From Desulfurivibrio sp. (GTDB lineage: Bacteria; Desulfobacterota; Desulfobulbia; Desulfobulbales; SURF-16), in contig QZKJ01000103.1 in assembly GCA_003605035.1 (NCBI GenBank), forward strand, positions 31,217 through 95,216: 64,000 bases of DNA, written 5' to 3'. The position numbers were made by a program, and so were the translations under genes. This document shows, piece after piece, positions 1-8,871 of this stretch. The notes below the pieces were generated by a model. The model made no database searches. It was not told where the DNA came from and saw only the letters and a program-made list of their open reading frames with translations. The stretch's first letter is position 1. Every line of letters begins with the position of its first letter.

Positions 1-657
1 GTCGTCACGGTGCTGAAGAATCTTTCCTATTACCGCAAGCTGATCGATTATCTGCAGCGGATCAACGTCTGGGAGGACATCGTCTATTATCTGCTCGATC
101 ACGATGTCCATTCCGCCGACCAGTTCGGCGAGGAGGATTTTGTGGTGCAGCTGCGCAACAATCTCCTGGATAAGAATATCGTACTGGGCAATATCCGCAA
201 CTGCCGCTGGAAGGCCAGCTGCTATGAATTTGATGCAGCCGTGAAAGACAAGGCACATATGTTCATCACCGTGGGCCCGCATATCCCGCTGATCCCGGAA
301 TTCCGTTCAGCCCTGACTATTTTTCCGGCCATCCGGGAGTTTGTCACCGCAAGCTTCACCCTGACCGCCGGCGACAAAGATCTGCCGGTGAAAAACTGGA
401 TTGAGCTGCTGGAAAAGGTGAAGTTTGAGTCCTTCAAGGGCAGCACCCTGCAGCGCTATAAAGGTCTTGGCGAAATGAATCCTATTCAGCTGTGGGAAAC
501 CACCATGAATCCGCAGAACAGGGTGTTGCTGCAGGTAAAAATAGATGATGCGGAAAAGGCGGATGATATCTTCACCACCCTGATGGGGGACAAGGTGGAA
601 CCGCGCCGGGATTTTATCAATACCCACGCCCTGGAAGTGACGGAACTTGATATATGA
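1..657 (+). CDS. gyrB: DNA gyrase subunit B, C-terminal part (5' truncated by window edge)
   Basis: The reading frame is open from base 1, so only about the last 218 residues of GyrB are seen. The TOPRIM-to-C-terminal block is typical: [20 protein letters not shown] near residues 155-175, then [13 protein letters not shown] close to the end. GyrB supplies the ATPase and TOPRIM halves of the A2B2 enzyme that introduces negative supercoils. gyrA follows 126 bp downstream on the same strand, and its GyrA box argues for gyrase rather than topoisomerase IV. The true start lies upstream of the window. Confidence 0.96.
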   Translation, partial: VVTVLKNLSYYRKLIDYLQRINVWEDIVYYLLDHDVHSADQFGEEDFVVQLRNNLLDKNIVLGNIRNCRWKASCYEFDAAVKDKAHMFITVGPHIPLIPEFRSALTIFPAIREFVTASFTLTAGDKDLPVKNWIELLEKVKFESFKGSTLQRYKGLGEMNPIQLWETTMNPQNRVLLQVKIDDAEKADDIFTTLMGDKVEPRRDFINTHALEVTELDI

Positions 658-668
658 GAGAGGTCGTG

Positions 669-689
669 CTGCCGGCGAGAAACCGGCAG
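669..689 (+). other. hairpin between gyrB and gyrA
   Basis: A perfect 7-bp inverted repeat (CTGCCGG / CCGGCAG) with a 7-base loop lies just after the gyrB stop codon. No T-run follows, so it is more likely an mRNA processing or stability hairpin, or an attenuating structure, than an intrinsic terminator. The role is inferred. Confidence 0.35.
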
Positions 690-783
690 ACCGGATGTTT
701 GCGCTTGAAGTGTGCAATTGTCAGCCATGAGTAACCGGCAACACTTGAAGCTTCCATACTAATATTTTTGCAAAGCGATAGTT

Positions 784-3273
784 ATGACTGAAAACGAGGA
801 AGTTGTATCACCGACCATTTCCATAGAAAAAGAGCTGAAGAAATCCTATCTCGATTATGCCATGAGCGTCATCATCGGCAGGGCTCTGCCGGATGTGCGC
901 GACGGACTCAAACCGGTCCATCGCCGCTCTCTGTTCGCCATGCGGGAACTGAATAATTATCACAACCGGCCCTATCTGAAATCGGCCAGGATCGTCGGTG
1001 ACATCATCGGTAAATTTCACCCCCATGGTGATACCGCAGCCTACGATACCATCGTCAGGATGGCCCAGGATTTTTCCATGCGCTATCCTCTGGTGGACGG
1101 CCAGGGAAACTTCGGTTCCGTTGACGGGGATTCGCCGGCGGCCATGCGGTATACCGAGGCGCGCATGACCAGGCTTGATCAGGAGATTATTGCTGATCTG
1201 GAAAAGGATACGGTTGATTTCGTGCCTAACTACGATAATTCGCTGTCTGAGCCGGTGGTGTTCCCCACCAAGATCCCCAATCTGCTGATCAACGGCTCGG
1301 CCGGCATAGCCGTCGGCATGGCCACCAATATTCCGCCGCATAACCTCAACGAGGTCATGGACGGCATCATCGCCATGATCGATGACCCGCATATCACGGT
1401 AAACGGCCTGATGGAGCACATCAGCGGACCGGACTTTCCCACCGGCGGCTTCATCTGCGGCAGGGCAGGCATCCGGGAGGCCTATGAAACCGGACGCGGC
1501 GCGATTCTCATGCGGTCGAAAAGCCATATCGAGAAAAGCAAAAAATTAAACCGGGAATCCATAGTCATCACCGAAATTCCCTATCAGCAGAACAAGGCCA
1601 GGCTGGTGGAGAAAATAGCCCTGCTGATCAAGGAAAAAAAGATAGAGTCCATTGCCGAGATACGTGACGAGTCCGACCGGGACGGCATGCGCATCGTCCT
1701 TGATCTGAAAAAGGATGAGATTGCCGATGTGGTGCTCAATCAGCTCTACAAGATGACCCCGCTGCAGAAGAGTTTCGGCATCATCTTCCTGAGCATTGTC
1801 AATTCCAGGCCGGAAGTGCTTAATCTCAAGCAGATGCTGGAGTACTTTCTCCAGCACAGAAAGACGGTGGTTTACCGGCGCACGGATTTTGACCTGAAAA
1901 AGGCTGAGGCCAGGGCCCATATCCTGGAAGGACTGAAAGTAGCCATCAACAATATGGACGAGGTGGTGGCCCTGATCAGGGCCTCGGCCAATCCGCCGGA
2001 AGCCCGCCAGGGCCTCATGGAAAGATTTACTCTCTCCGAAATACAGGCCCAGTCCATCCTGGACATGCGGCTGCAGAAACTGACCGGACTGGAACGGGGA
2101 AAGATCATCAGCGAGCTCGACGAACTGCTGGAAAAGATCGCTTGGTACAAAAAGGTGCTCGGCGATGAAAACCAGGTCATGAAGATCATCCGCGATGAGT
2201 CGCTGGAAATTAAACAGCTTTATGGCGATGAGAGGCGCACCGAGATTATCGACGCCCCGGACGAGATCCTGCCGGAAGACATGATCCAGCCGGAAGACAT
2301 GGTGGTGACCGTAACCCACGGCGGCTATATCAAGAGAAATTCCGTTGATCTGTACCGCTCACAGCGGCGCGGCGGCAAGGGCATCAAGGGCATTACCGCG
2401 GTCGAAGAGGATTTTGTCAACAATCTCTATCTTGCCTCAACCCATGATACCTTCCTCTTCTTTACCAACCATGGCAAGGTCTTCTGGCGCAAGGTTTATG
2501 AGATCCCCCTGGCCAGCCGGATTGCCCGAGGAAAGGCCATTGTCAATCTGCTTGAACTGTCAGCTGATGAACAGGTTGCCGCCATCCTGCCGGTGCCGAG
2601 CTTTGACTGCAGCGACAGTCAATGCTATGTGCTGATGGTCACCAAGAAGGGTGTGGTGAAGAAAACGGTTATCTCCGAATTCGCCCGGCCGATGCGCAAG
2701 GGGAAAATAGCGCTCACCATCAGGGAAGACGATGAAATCATCAGCGCGGCCATCACCAACGGCACCAGTGAGATTCTACTGGTTTCCCACAAGGGCATGG
2801 CGGTGCGGTTCAACGAGGATGATGTGCGCAGCATGGGCAGAAACGCCTCCGGGGTACGCGGCATCAATCTGGCTGATAACGACCATGTGGTGGCCGCGGT
2901 GGTCATTGCCAGCGATAATTCCATCCTGGTGGTGACGGAAAACGGTTTTGGCAAGCGCAGCCCGGTGGAAGAGTACCGGCTCACCAGAAGAGGCAGCAAG
3001 GGCGTCTATGCCATCAAACCCAGTGAACGAAACGGCGACATCGTCGGCGCCTGCCAGATTACCGAGGAGGATGAGATCATGCTCATCACCGATCGAGGCA
3101 AGATCATCAGGATGGACATGAGCACGGTCAGAGTGATCGGCCGGGCCACCCAGGGGGTTACCCTGATTAATCTGGAACCGGGGGAAAAGGTGGTGGCCAT
3201 GGACAGGGTACCGGCCTCCGAGGCGGTGGATGATGACAATGAGGATGAGGAAACGGAAGAACAGAGTTCATGA
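784..3273 (+). CDS. gyrA: DNA gyrase subunit A
   Basis: This 829-residue protein is the DNA breakage-reunion subunit of gyrase. The catalytic tyrosine is Tyr123, in AAMRYTE. The quinolone-resistance region reads [17 protein letters not shown], with Thr84 at the E. coli Ser83 position and Asp88 at the Asp87 position; Thr occurs naturally here in several bacteria, so this alone does not show resistance. The C-terminal beta-pinwheel carries the gyrase-specific GyrA box QRRGGKG, which separates it from ParC. The tail is acidic ([11 protein letters not shown]), as in many GyrA proteins. Its last four bases (ATGA) overlap the start of gpsA, suggesting translational coupling. The ribosome site before the ATG is weak. 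Confidence 0.98.
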   Translation: MTENEEVVSPTISIEKELKKSYLDYAMSVIIGRALPDVRDGLKPVHRRSLFAMRELNNYHNRPYLKSARIVGDIIGKFHPHGDTAAYDTIVRMAQDFSMRYPLVDGQGNFGSVDGDSPAAMRYTEARMTRLDQEIIADLEKDTVDFVPNYDNSLSEPVVFPTKIPNLLINGSAGIAVGMATNIPPHNLNEVMDGIIAMIDDPHITVNGLMEHISGPDFPTGGFICGRAGIREAYETGRGAILMRSKSHIEKSKKLNRESIVITEIPYQQNKARLVEKIALLIKEKKIESIAEIRDESDRDGMRIVLDLKKDEIADVVLNQLYKMTPLQKSFGIIFLSIVNSRPEVLNLKQMLEYFLQHRKTVVYRRTDFDLKKAEARAHILEGLKVAINNMDEVVALIRASANPPEARQGLMERFTLSEIQAQSILDMRLQKLTGLERGKIISELDELLEKIAWYKKVLGDENQVMKIIRDESLEIKQLYGDERRTEIIDAPDEILPEDMIQPEDMVVTVTHGGYIKRNSVDLYRSQRRGGKGIKGITAVEEDFVNNLYLASTHDTFLFFTNHGKVFWRKVYEIPLASRIARGKAIVNLLELSADEQVAAILPVPSFDCSDSQCYVLMVTKKGVVKKTVISEFARPMRKGKIALTIREDDEIISAAITNGTSEILLVSHKGMAVRFNEDDVRSMGRNASGVRGINLADNDHVVAAVVIASDNSILVVTENGFGKRSPVEEYRLTRRGSKGVYAIKPSERNGDIVGACQITEEDEIMLITDRGKIIRMDMSTVRVIGRATQGVTLINLEPGEKVVAMDRVPASEAVDDDNEDEETEEQSS

Positions 3274-4295
3274 CCTTACTGCGGGAAGAACATATAGCGG
3301 TAATCGGGGCGGGAAGCTGGGGCACCGCCCTGGCCAAACTCTTGAGCGACAAGGGTCACCGGGTCCATTTGTGGGCCCACCGGCCGGAACATGTGGAGGC
3401 CATCAACCGCGAGCGGGAAAACCGAAAATATCTGCCCGGTTTTGCCTTAAGCGACAGGGTGGCGGCCTCTGCCGATCTGGGGGAGGTGATCAGCGGCAAG
3501 AATTTTGTCCTCATGGTGGTGCCCTCCCATGTCTTTCGCTCCGTTTTCCAACAGGTTGTTCCCCTTCTTGGCCAGGAAAGCGTCGTGGTTTCCGCCACCA
3601 AGGGCATTGAAAACGACAGTCTGATGACCATGAGCCAGGTCATGGACGATGAGCTGCGAAAAAACGGCAAAAGCGCCGGGATCGGGGTTCTCACCGGCCC
3701 GTCGTTTGCTAAAGAGGTGGCAGCAGGGGTGCCGACGGCCGTGACGGTGGCGGCCAGGAAAAAGGAGCTGGCGGCCAGGATTCAGGACATCTTTTTCACT
3801 GAGCGGTTCCGGGTCTATGCCAGCACGGATCTGATCGGCCAGGAACTTGGGGCGGCGCTGAAAAATATCGTGGCCATTGCCGCCGGCATCAGCGACGGCC
3901 TGGGCTACGGCACCAATACCAGGGCGGCGCTCATCACCAGGGGCCTTGCCGAAATTACCCGGCTGGGGGTGAAGATGGGGGCAAATCCGCTGACCTTTTC
4001 CGGTCTGGGCGGCATGGGGGATCTGGTTCTCACCTGCACCGGGGATCTGAGCCGCAACAGAACGGTGGGGCTGCAACTCGGCCAGGGCAAAAAACTGCAG
4101 GCCATCCTGGCCGAGATGGAAATGGTGGCCGAAGGGGTGAAGACCACCCGCTCCGCCTGGAAGCTTGCCCGGCGGGAAGGGGTGGACATGCCGATTCTTG
4201 AGCAGATCTACCAGGTGCTCTACGAGGATAAATCCTGCCAGCAGGCCGTCATGGCGCTGCTCACCAGGGATCAGCGGGAGGAGATGGAGTATTGA
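3270..4295 (+). CDS. gpsA: glycerol-3-phosphate dehydrogenase [NAD(P)+]
   Basis: A 341-residue GpsA that reduces dihydroxyacetone phosphate to sn-glycerol 3-phosphate for phospholipid synthesis. The N-terminal Rossmann motif is IGAGSWGTALA (residues 12-22). The family substrate-site segments GPSFAKEV and ALKNIVAIAAGISDG are intact, as is the SGLGGMGDL region. The start overlaps the gyrA stop (ATGA), so it is probably co-transcribed and coupled with gyrA. Length and motifs are typical. Confidence 0.97.
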   Translation: MTLLREEHIAVIGAGSWGTALAKLLSDKGHRVHLWAHRPEHVEAINRERENRKYLPGFALSDRVAASADLGEVISGKNFVLMVVPSHVFRSVFQQVVPLLGQESVVVSATKGIENDSLMTMSQVMDDELRKNGKSAGIGVLTGPSFAKEVAAGVPTAVTVAARKKELAARIQDIFFTERFRVYASTDLIGQELGAALKNIVAIAAGISDGLGYGTNTRAALITRGLAEITRLGVKMGANPLTFSGLGGMGDLVLTCTGDLSRNRTVGLQLGQGKKLQAILAEMEMVAEGVKTTRSAWKLARREGVDMPILEQIYQVLYEDKSCQQAVMALLTRDQREEMEY

Positions 4296-4320
4296 GCAGG
4301 GGTTGCCGGTTTTACACGCA

Positions 4321-4340
4321 GGGCGGTTCGGGAACCGCCC
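4321..4340. terminator. inverted repeat between convergent gpsA and the ABC permease gene
   Basis: A near-perfect GGGCGGTTC / GAACCGCCC inverted repeat (9-bp arms, so the outer 7-8 bp would form the stem) sits in the 66-bp gap between two convergent genes. There is no clear T-run on either side, so intrinsic terminator function, possibly bidirectional, is inferred. Confidence 0.5.
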
Positions 4341-4361
4341 CTGACGGAACCGAAATTTTCT

Positions 4362-5201
4362 CTATGCCTTTTTCCACCTTCTCTTTAAGGCAATGATAAA
4401 AAAATAAACGGTGCCAGCCATGATGATGATGGTGGCTCCCGCCGGGAAATCGAGCTGATAGCTGATGGCCAGCCCCCCGGTGGTGCAGAGCAGACAGAGC
4501 AGGATGGCCGTCACCATCATGTGCCACAGCCGTTTGACCAGCAGCCCGGCGCCGGCCGCCGGCAATGTCAGCATGGCCACCACCATGACAATGCCCACCA
4601 CCTGCACCAGCAGCACCACCGTGAGGGCGATCATGAGCAGCAGCAGCAGATCGAACAGCTTGACCCTGATACCGCTGATCCTGGCAAACTCCTCATCAAA
4701 ACAGACCGAAATGAGCTTGTTGTAAAAGAGAAGCACCACGCTGACCACGATCAGATCGAGGATGCCGATAAGCAGCAGATCCTTTTGCGAAACCATCAGA
4801 ATATCACCGAAAAGGTAGCTCATCAGATCTTCGTTGTAACCGCCGGTCCTGCTGATAAAAAAGATGCCGATCGCCATGCCGATGGAATAGATGGCGCTGA
4901 GCACCGTATCCTCCCGCTGACTGCCGTAGTGTTTGACCAGGGCAATCAGGCAGGCGGCCAGCAGAGCGGCGGCCACCGCTCCCTGCAAGGGGGTGACGGC
5001 GAAGGCGTATTCCTTTTGCAGAAAGCGGGCCGCGCCCATGCCGCCAAGGGTGCAGTGGGCAATGGCCCCGGCAATATAGGTGATGCGGCGCACCGTCACG
5101 TAGGAGCCGATGATGCCGCAGGAAATGGAGGTCAGCAGCCCGGCAAACAGGGCATACTGCAGAAAGGAATATGTCTGCAAGTCCCTTAAAAATTGACCCA
5201 T
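4362..5201 (-). CDS. zinc/manganese-type ABC transporter permease
   Basis: A 279-residue, very hydrophobic protein of the ABC-3 family (ZnuB/MntB/TroC type) with about eight membrane segments. The family signature region GSYVTVRRITYIAGAIAHC lies near the N-terminus and the ARISGIRV coupling segment in the middle. Its start overlaps the 3' end of the upstream ATPase gene by 16 bp, so the two form an operon. No periplasmic metal-binding protein (ZnuA type) is encoded beside it in this window. Zn2+ is the likeliest substrate, but Mn2+ or Fe2+ cannot be excluded from sequence. Confidence 0.9.
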   Translation of the reverse strand: MGQFLRDLQTYSFLQYALFAGLLTSISCGIIGSYVTVRRITYIAGAIAHCTLGGMGAARFLQKEYAFAVTPLQGAVAAALLAACLIALVKHYGSQREDTVLSAIYSIGMAIGIFFISRTGGYNEDLMSYLFGDILMVSQKDLLLIGILDLIVVSVVLLFYNKLISVCFDEEFARISGIRVKLFDLLLLLMIALTVVLLVQVVGIVMVVAMLTLPAAGAGLLVKRLWHMMVTAILLCLLCTTGGLAISYQLDFPAGATIIIMAGTVYFFIIALKRRWKKA

Positions 5202-5947
5202 GTATGACCTTTTTCGGAACAGCGGTGGTCATGGCGCACCATGGTCAGATCCGTGCCGTAAATATCCTTGATGCTCTTGCCGTCAATTTCACAGGTGGGA
5301 TGGATATAGACCAGGCGGTTGACACAGATGACGGAACTGACATATCTGGAAACGAATCCCACATCATGGGAAACGACGATGATGGTCAGTTTTTTGTTTA
5401 ATTCGCTGAGCAGATTATAGATATTCTGTTCGGCAAAACTGTCCACATTGGCGGTGGGCTCATCAAAAAACAGAAGCTCCGCCGATGAGGCCAGAGCCCT
5501 GGCAATGAGGGTGCGCTGGCGCTGACCGCCGGACAGGTCGGCAAAGGCCGCCTGATGCCGGTCGTAAAGATCAACATCTCTGAGGGCCTGGGCGGCAATC
5601 TCCCGGTCTTCCCTGGTAAACGGCCCCCCCCATGATTTGCCGACCCGGCCCATCATGACCACGTCGAGGACGGAAACAGGAAAAAGCGGATCAAAAAGCC
5701 GGTGCTGGGGAACATAACCGATACGGTGGGAGGATTTTTCCGGGGATTTGCCTAACACGGTTATCGTCCCCTTGTCAGGTTTCAGCAGGCCGAGCATGAG
5801 GCGCAGCAGGGTGGTTTTCCCGCCGCCGTTGGGGCCGACCACGCCGATCATTTCCCGTTCCTTGACGCTGAAGGTGACATCTTCCAGAATGGCAGAGCTG
5901 CCGTAGGAAAAACTCATATTCTGGACATCAATGACGATTTTTTTCAT
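5186..5947 (-). CDS. zinc/manganese-type ABC transporter ATP-binding protein
   Basis: A 253-residue ATPase with Walker A GPNGGGKTT, signature LSGGQRQR, Walker B LLFFDEP and switch histidine SHD. The second glycine run in Walker A (NGGGK) is common in ZnuC/MntB-type ATPases. The C-terminal tail is rich in His and Cys (VRHDHRCSEKGH), which fits metal transport and could bind metal. It overlaps the downstream permease gene by 16 bp. An 18-bp imperfect palindrome lies 26-43 bp upstream of its start and could be a metal-repressor site. Confidence 0.9.
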   Translation of the reverse strand: MKKIVIDVQNMSFSYGSSAILEDVTFSVKEREMIGVVGPNGGGKTTLLRLMLGLLKPDKGTITVLGKSPEKSSHRIGYVPQHRLFDPLFPVSVLDVVMMGRVGKSWGGPFTREDREIAAQALRDVDLYDRHQAAFADLSGGQRQRTLIARALASSAELLFFDEPTANVDSFAEQNIYNLLSELNKKLTIIVVSHDVGFVSRYVSSVICVNRLVYIHPTCEIDGKSIKDIYGTDLTMVRHDHRCSEKGHTWVNF

Positions 5948-5972
5948 AAGGAATCAAGGCGAACCACAAAAT

Positions 5973-5990
5973 CTGCCAGGCGCCAGGCAG
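5973..5990. promoter_or_regulatory. imperfect palindrome upstream of the metal ABC operon
   Basis: CTGCCAGGC / GCCAGGCAG matches in 8 of 9 symmetric positions and lies between the divergent ABC-transporter operon and selD. It resembles no classical Fur box. A Zur- or MntR-like operator is only a guess based on position. Confidence 0.25.
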
Positions 5991-6089
5991 TTTATCATTG
6001 TGCAACAGGCGGCTGTCTGCTTTAATTATGTTGATTCTGTTAACGGCTCCTAGATGTTACGGCATCATCTTTAATTCATCCAGACAAAA

Positions 6090-7142
6090 ATGGCATCTGA
6101 AAAAAAAATAAAACTGACAGGCACGGTCAAGGCAGCCGGCTGAGCCGCCAAGCTCAGTCCGGGGGACCTGGACCAGATACTGTGCGGGCTTGAATTGCCC
6201 ACCGATCCGAATCTGATAGTGGGCGCCGAAGGCTGTGATGATGCCGGCGTTTACCGGTTGACGGACGACTGCGCCCTGATTCAGACGGTGGATTTTTTTA
6301 CTCCCATTGTCGATGATCCGTATCGCTTCGGCCAGATTGCCGCGGCCAATGCCTTGAGCGATGTCTATGCCATGGGCGGCAGACCGCTGCTGGCCATGAA
6401 TCTTGTCGCCTTTCCCCTGGGCGAAATGGACAAGTCCGTGTTACAGGATATCCTGCGCGGCGGCCTGGAAAAGATCAAGGAGGCCGGGGCCCTGCTGGTG
6501 GGCGGTCACAGCATCGAGGACAAGGAGCTTAAATACGGGCTTTCCGTCACCGGCGTGGTGCACCCGCAGCGGGTCATGCTCAATTCCGGGGCACGGCCGG
6601 GGGACCAGCTCCTGCTCACCAAACCGCTGGGCACGGGAATTCTCTCCACTGCCATCAAGGGCGGGCTGGCCGGCGAGGAGCTGGAAAAGCTGATCACCGA
6701 GTGCATGATCACCTTGAACCGCATCGGCGGCGACGCCATGGCTGAGGTGGGCGCCCATGGCTGCACCGACATTACCGGTTTCGGCCTGATCGGTCATCTC
6801 TTTGAAATGGCCCATGCCTCCAAGGTCACCATCACCGTTGACACCACAGCAGTACCGCTGCTGCCGCAGACCCATGACTTCGCCGCCATGGGCATCATCC
6901 CGGAAGGGGCCTACAAGAACAGAAATTTTTATACAAAATGGGTGACCAATCATCTGGCCGCGCTTGACCCCCTGGAGATGATTCTCTATGACCCGCAGAC
7001 CTCCGGCGGTTTGCTTATCGCCGCTTCTCCCGAGCAGATTCATCATATCGCAGAAAAGATACGAGCCTCCTCTTCCTCCCTGCTCTGTGCGGTGATCGGC
7101 ACAGTCAGCGCAGGGGAGCCGGGAAGAATCATTCTTAACTAG
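6090..7142 (+). CDS. selD: selenide, water dikinase (selenophosphate synthetase), selenoprotein with in-frame TGA
   Basis: SelD makes selenophosphate from selenide and ATP, the selenium donor for Sec-tRNA. The start is the ATG at 6090, giving 350 residues; a TAA lies in the same frame a few codons upstream. Codon 18 is TGA (6141-6143) in the context KAAG-U-AAKL, exactly where SelD proteins have the catalytic Cys or Sec. The downstream Gly/Asp-rich ATP-binding segments follow without break (GCDDAGVYRL, GGHSIEDKELKYGLSVTG, TDITGFGL). A short hairpin just after the TGA could be the bacterial SECIS. A gene finder that treats TGA as stop would begin at a downstream TTG and lose the active site. 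Its presence implies SelA/SelB/SelC elsewhere in the genome. Confidence 0.93.
6155..6170 (+). promoter_or_regulatory. candidate bacterial SECIS hairpin in selD
   Basis: Eleven bases after the Sec TGA, CAGTCC pairs with GGACCTG (one bulged C) around a GGG loop. Bacterial SECIS elements are short hairpins directly downstream of the UGA with a G-rich apical loop recognised by SelB, so position and loop fit. The exact fold is inferred by eye. Confidence 0.5.
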
Positions 7143-7154
7143 ATTGTCCCCGCC

Positions 7155-7185
7155 TTGACATTTTTTTGTTGAAAAAAAATAAAAT
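7155..7185 (+). promoter_or_regulatory. possible sigma70-type promoter for the small lipoprotein
   Basis: A perfect -35 TTGACA (7155-7160) is followed after 19 bases of T- and A-runs by TAAAAT (7180-7185). The spacer is longer than the usual 17, so the -10 assignment is weak; the region is very AT-rich compared with its surroundings. Confidence 0.35.
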
Positions 7186-7301
7186 TTGTTTGTTTATCAA
7201 AAAAAGAGCTGTTATTATTTGTTAACGAGTTCTTTGTCGTATTTCTACACATTAATGAAAAAAATGAAGCTATTGAACTTAACCAACACAGGAGGAAGGA
7301 T

Positions 7302-7505
7302 ATGAAAAATTTTTTACCTTTACTGGTAGGAGCAGCATTTTTGGCAATGGTGAGCGTAAGCGGTTGCGCCCAGCAGGCAGGAACATCCGGTGAAACGATG
7401 TATAAACGTGTACCGGGCAAGGAACACCGGACGCATTTCCCTGAAGGCCATTCAGGCAGCTGTTACTATGATGAAAAAGAAGATGTTTATTACTGTTCTA
7501 AATAA
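7302..7505 (+). CDS. small lipoprotein, function unknown
   Basis: A 67-residue protein with a hydrophobic N-terminus and a lipobox ending in VSGC (Cys22), so it should be lipidated after export. The mature part is only about 46 residues, hydrophilic and Tyr-rich, with two further cysteines in the last 15 residues. A strong ribosome site (AGGAGGA) lies seven bases before the ATG. It is a single gene followed by an inverted-repeat terminator candidate. I do not recognise the family. Confidence 0.75.
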   Translation: MKNFLPLLVGAAFLAMVSVSGCAQQAGTSGETMYKRVPGKEHRTHFPEGHSGSCYYDEKEDVYYCSK

Positions 7506-7535
7506 TCAAAGCGACATTTCCGCATAATCAATACA

Positions 7536-7608
7536 AGAAAAGGTTTTTTTACACAATTGAGAAGTGTTGCCTGGTTTGATAGCTTCCTTTTTTATAACAA
7601 CCTTTTCT
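7536..7608. terminator. inverted repeat between convergent genes
   Basis: AGAAAAGGTT (7536-7545), directly followed by a T-run, is mirrored by AACCTTTTCT (7599-7608). The long intervening sequence makes the large stem uncertain, but the symmetric T-runs between two convergent genes suggest a bidirectional terminator. Confidence 0.4.
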
Positions 7609-7609
7609 C

Positions 7610-8866
7610 TTATCTTTTGCCCTGCACCACTTCTTCTGGTGCAGCGGCAAAAGGCTTATACAGAGGATCGCCGATCAGCACCATCTTCCAGGAGAGGTGA
7701 GGCAGGCTGAAAAAATAACTCTCCGCCAAATTTTTACCGCCCAGGAGAAAGGCAAAAAAGAGATCCGGCGGTGGAAAGGCATTCACGTAAGGTTCCCCCA
7801 CCGGACCGATGGTGGCGGCAACCCCTTTTTCCAGCATCCTCTTGCACCAGACCTGGCTTCCCTCCTTTTTCAGCGTGCTGCATTCGCTGCTGGCGATATG
7901 ATAGCCGATGGCCCCTTGCCGCCAGTTGAAGGCGTCAACGTAGCTGGCCAGACTGTACCAGCCGCAGTAAAGAGCGGCATCGCGGCCAACGCCCGGCTGA
8001 AACAGGGCGCTCTGTTCATCCACCACCACCTGGTTCATCCTGCCGCTTTGTCTGACCACCGTTGCAGCCCGATGAACAGCCCGGTCATACCAGCCGTAGC
8101 TGTCCACCTGTTTTAGTCCGGGATCCGGCCAGCGGGCATCAAAAAAGGCCTCGCCGCGCAGCCCTTGCTTTTCTGTGGCCAGGGCAGCAGTGATCATTCT
8201 GCTGACCAGTTCCGGGCTTGAGCCGTCAAGCCGGCTCACCATGAGCACCTCCTCCTGGTCGAAGGGCAGAAAATCGCCATGCTCATCCCGGTAATAGGGG
8301 TTGGGCAGCCAGTGGGCCAGAGAATGCGTCTGCCTTACCAGGGTCAGCTCGGAATCCACTGCGGCCCGCATGTCATTTACCTTGGTGTAATAATTTATTT
8401 TTTGTTTGATGTCGTTGATCCTGCCGCGCAGTATATCCGGTACGGACTGATCTTTGCCATGCTCAAGCGAGAAGGTGATCTCCTCGATTTTTCTGGTTAA
8501 TTCGGCAATGTTTTCGCTTCCCTGGTCGGAAATGGCAGGAGAGGAGATCTGCAGCGGCACGCCGTACATGGTCACCAGGCAGCGGATTTTGCCTGGCCGG
8601 CCGCCTTTGCCGAGAAAGGCAAGCACAGGCGCGGCGATCAGCTGGTCATAATCGCTGCGCCGGCAATCTTCCGCCGGATCAATGTCAATGGTAATGAGAT
8701 TGGCGGCAGGGATGCGGCGCTGCTCCATATAGAACCTTGCCAGGCTGATGCCGGCCGGCTCCTGTCTGTTGGCAATGACCGCGATTTCATCAGAGGTAAG
8801 GCCATGCGCCGGCCCTGTCGCAAAGAGCAGGGCGACAAGCATGATCAGGGCGAGGAGGGGGTTCAA
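7610..8866 (-). CDS. exported TIGR03790-family protein
   Basis: A 418-residue protein with an N-terminal signal peptide (hydrophobic run to about residue 22, ending GPAHG). It matches the TIGR03790 family as I know it: VIANRQEPAGISLARFYMEQ near the start, then MYGVPLQI and a C-terminal VAATIGPVGEPYVNAFPPPD segment. The family has no established function. It begins 5 bp after the PiT gene stop, so it is probably the last gene of the DUF47-PiT operon, though a functional link to phosphate is not known. Confidence 0.75.
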   Translation of the reverse strand: MNPLLALIMLVALLFATGPAHGLTSDEIAVIANRQEPAGISLARFYMEQRRIPAANLITIDIDPAEDCRRSDYDQLIAAPVLAFLGKGGRPGKIRCLVTMYGVPLQISSPAISDQGSENIAELTRKIEEITFSLEHGKDQSVPDILRGRINDIKQKINYYTKVNDMRAAVDSELTLVRQTHSLAHWLPNPYYRDEHGDFLPFDQEEVLMVSRLDGSSPELVSRMITAALATEKQGLRGEAFFDARWPDPGLKQVDSYGWYDRAVHRAATVVRQSGRMNQVVVDEQSALFQPGVGRDAALYCGWYSLASYVDAFNWRQGAIGYHIASSECSTLKKEGSQVWCKRMLEKGVAATIGPVGEPYVNAFPPPDLFFAFLLGGKNLAESYFFSLPHLSWKMVLIGDPLYKPFAAAPEEVVQGKR

Positions 8867-8871
8867 GGCTG

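Noticed and set aside
888..1100. Quinolone-resistance mutation in gyrA (Thr84)
   Set aside because: Thr at this position is the natural residue in several genera; without sensitive relatives for comparison it is not evidence of resistance.
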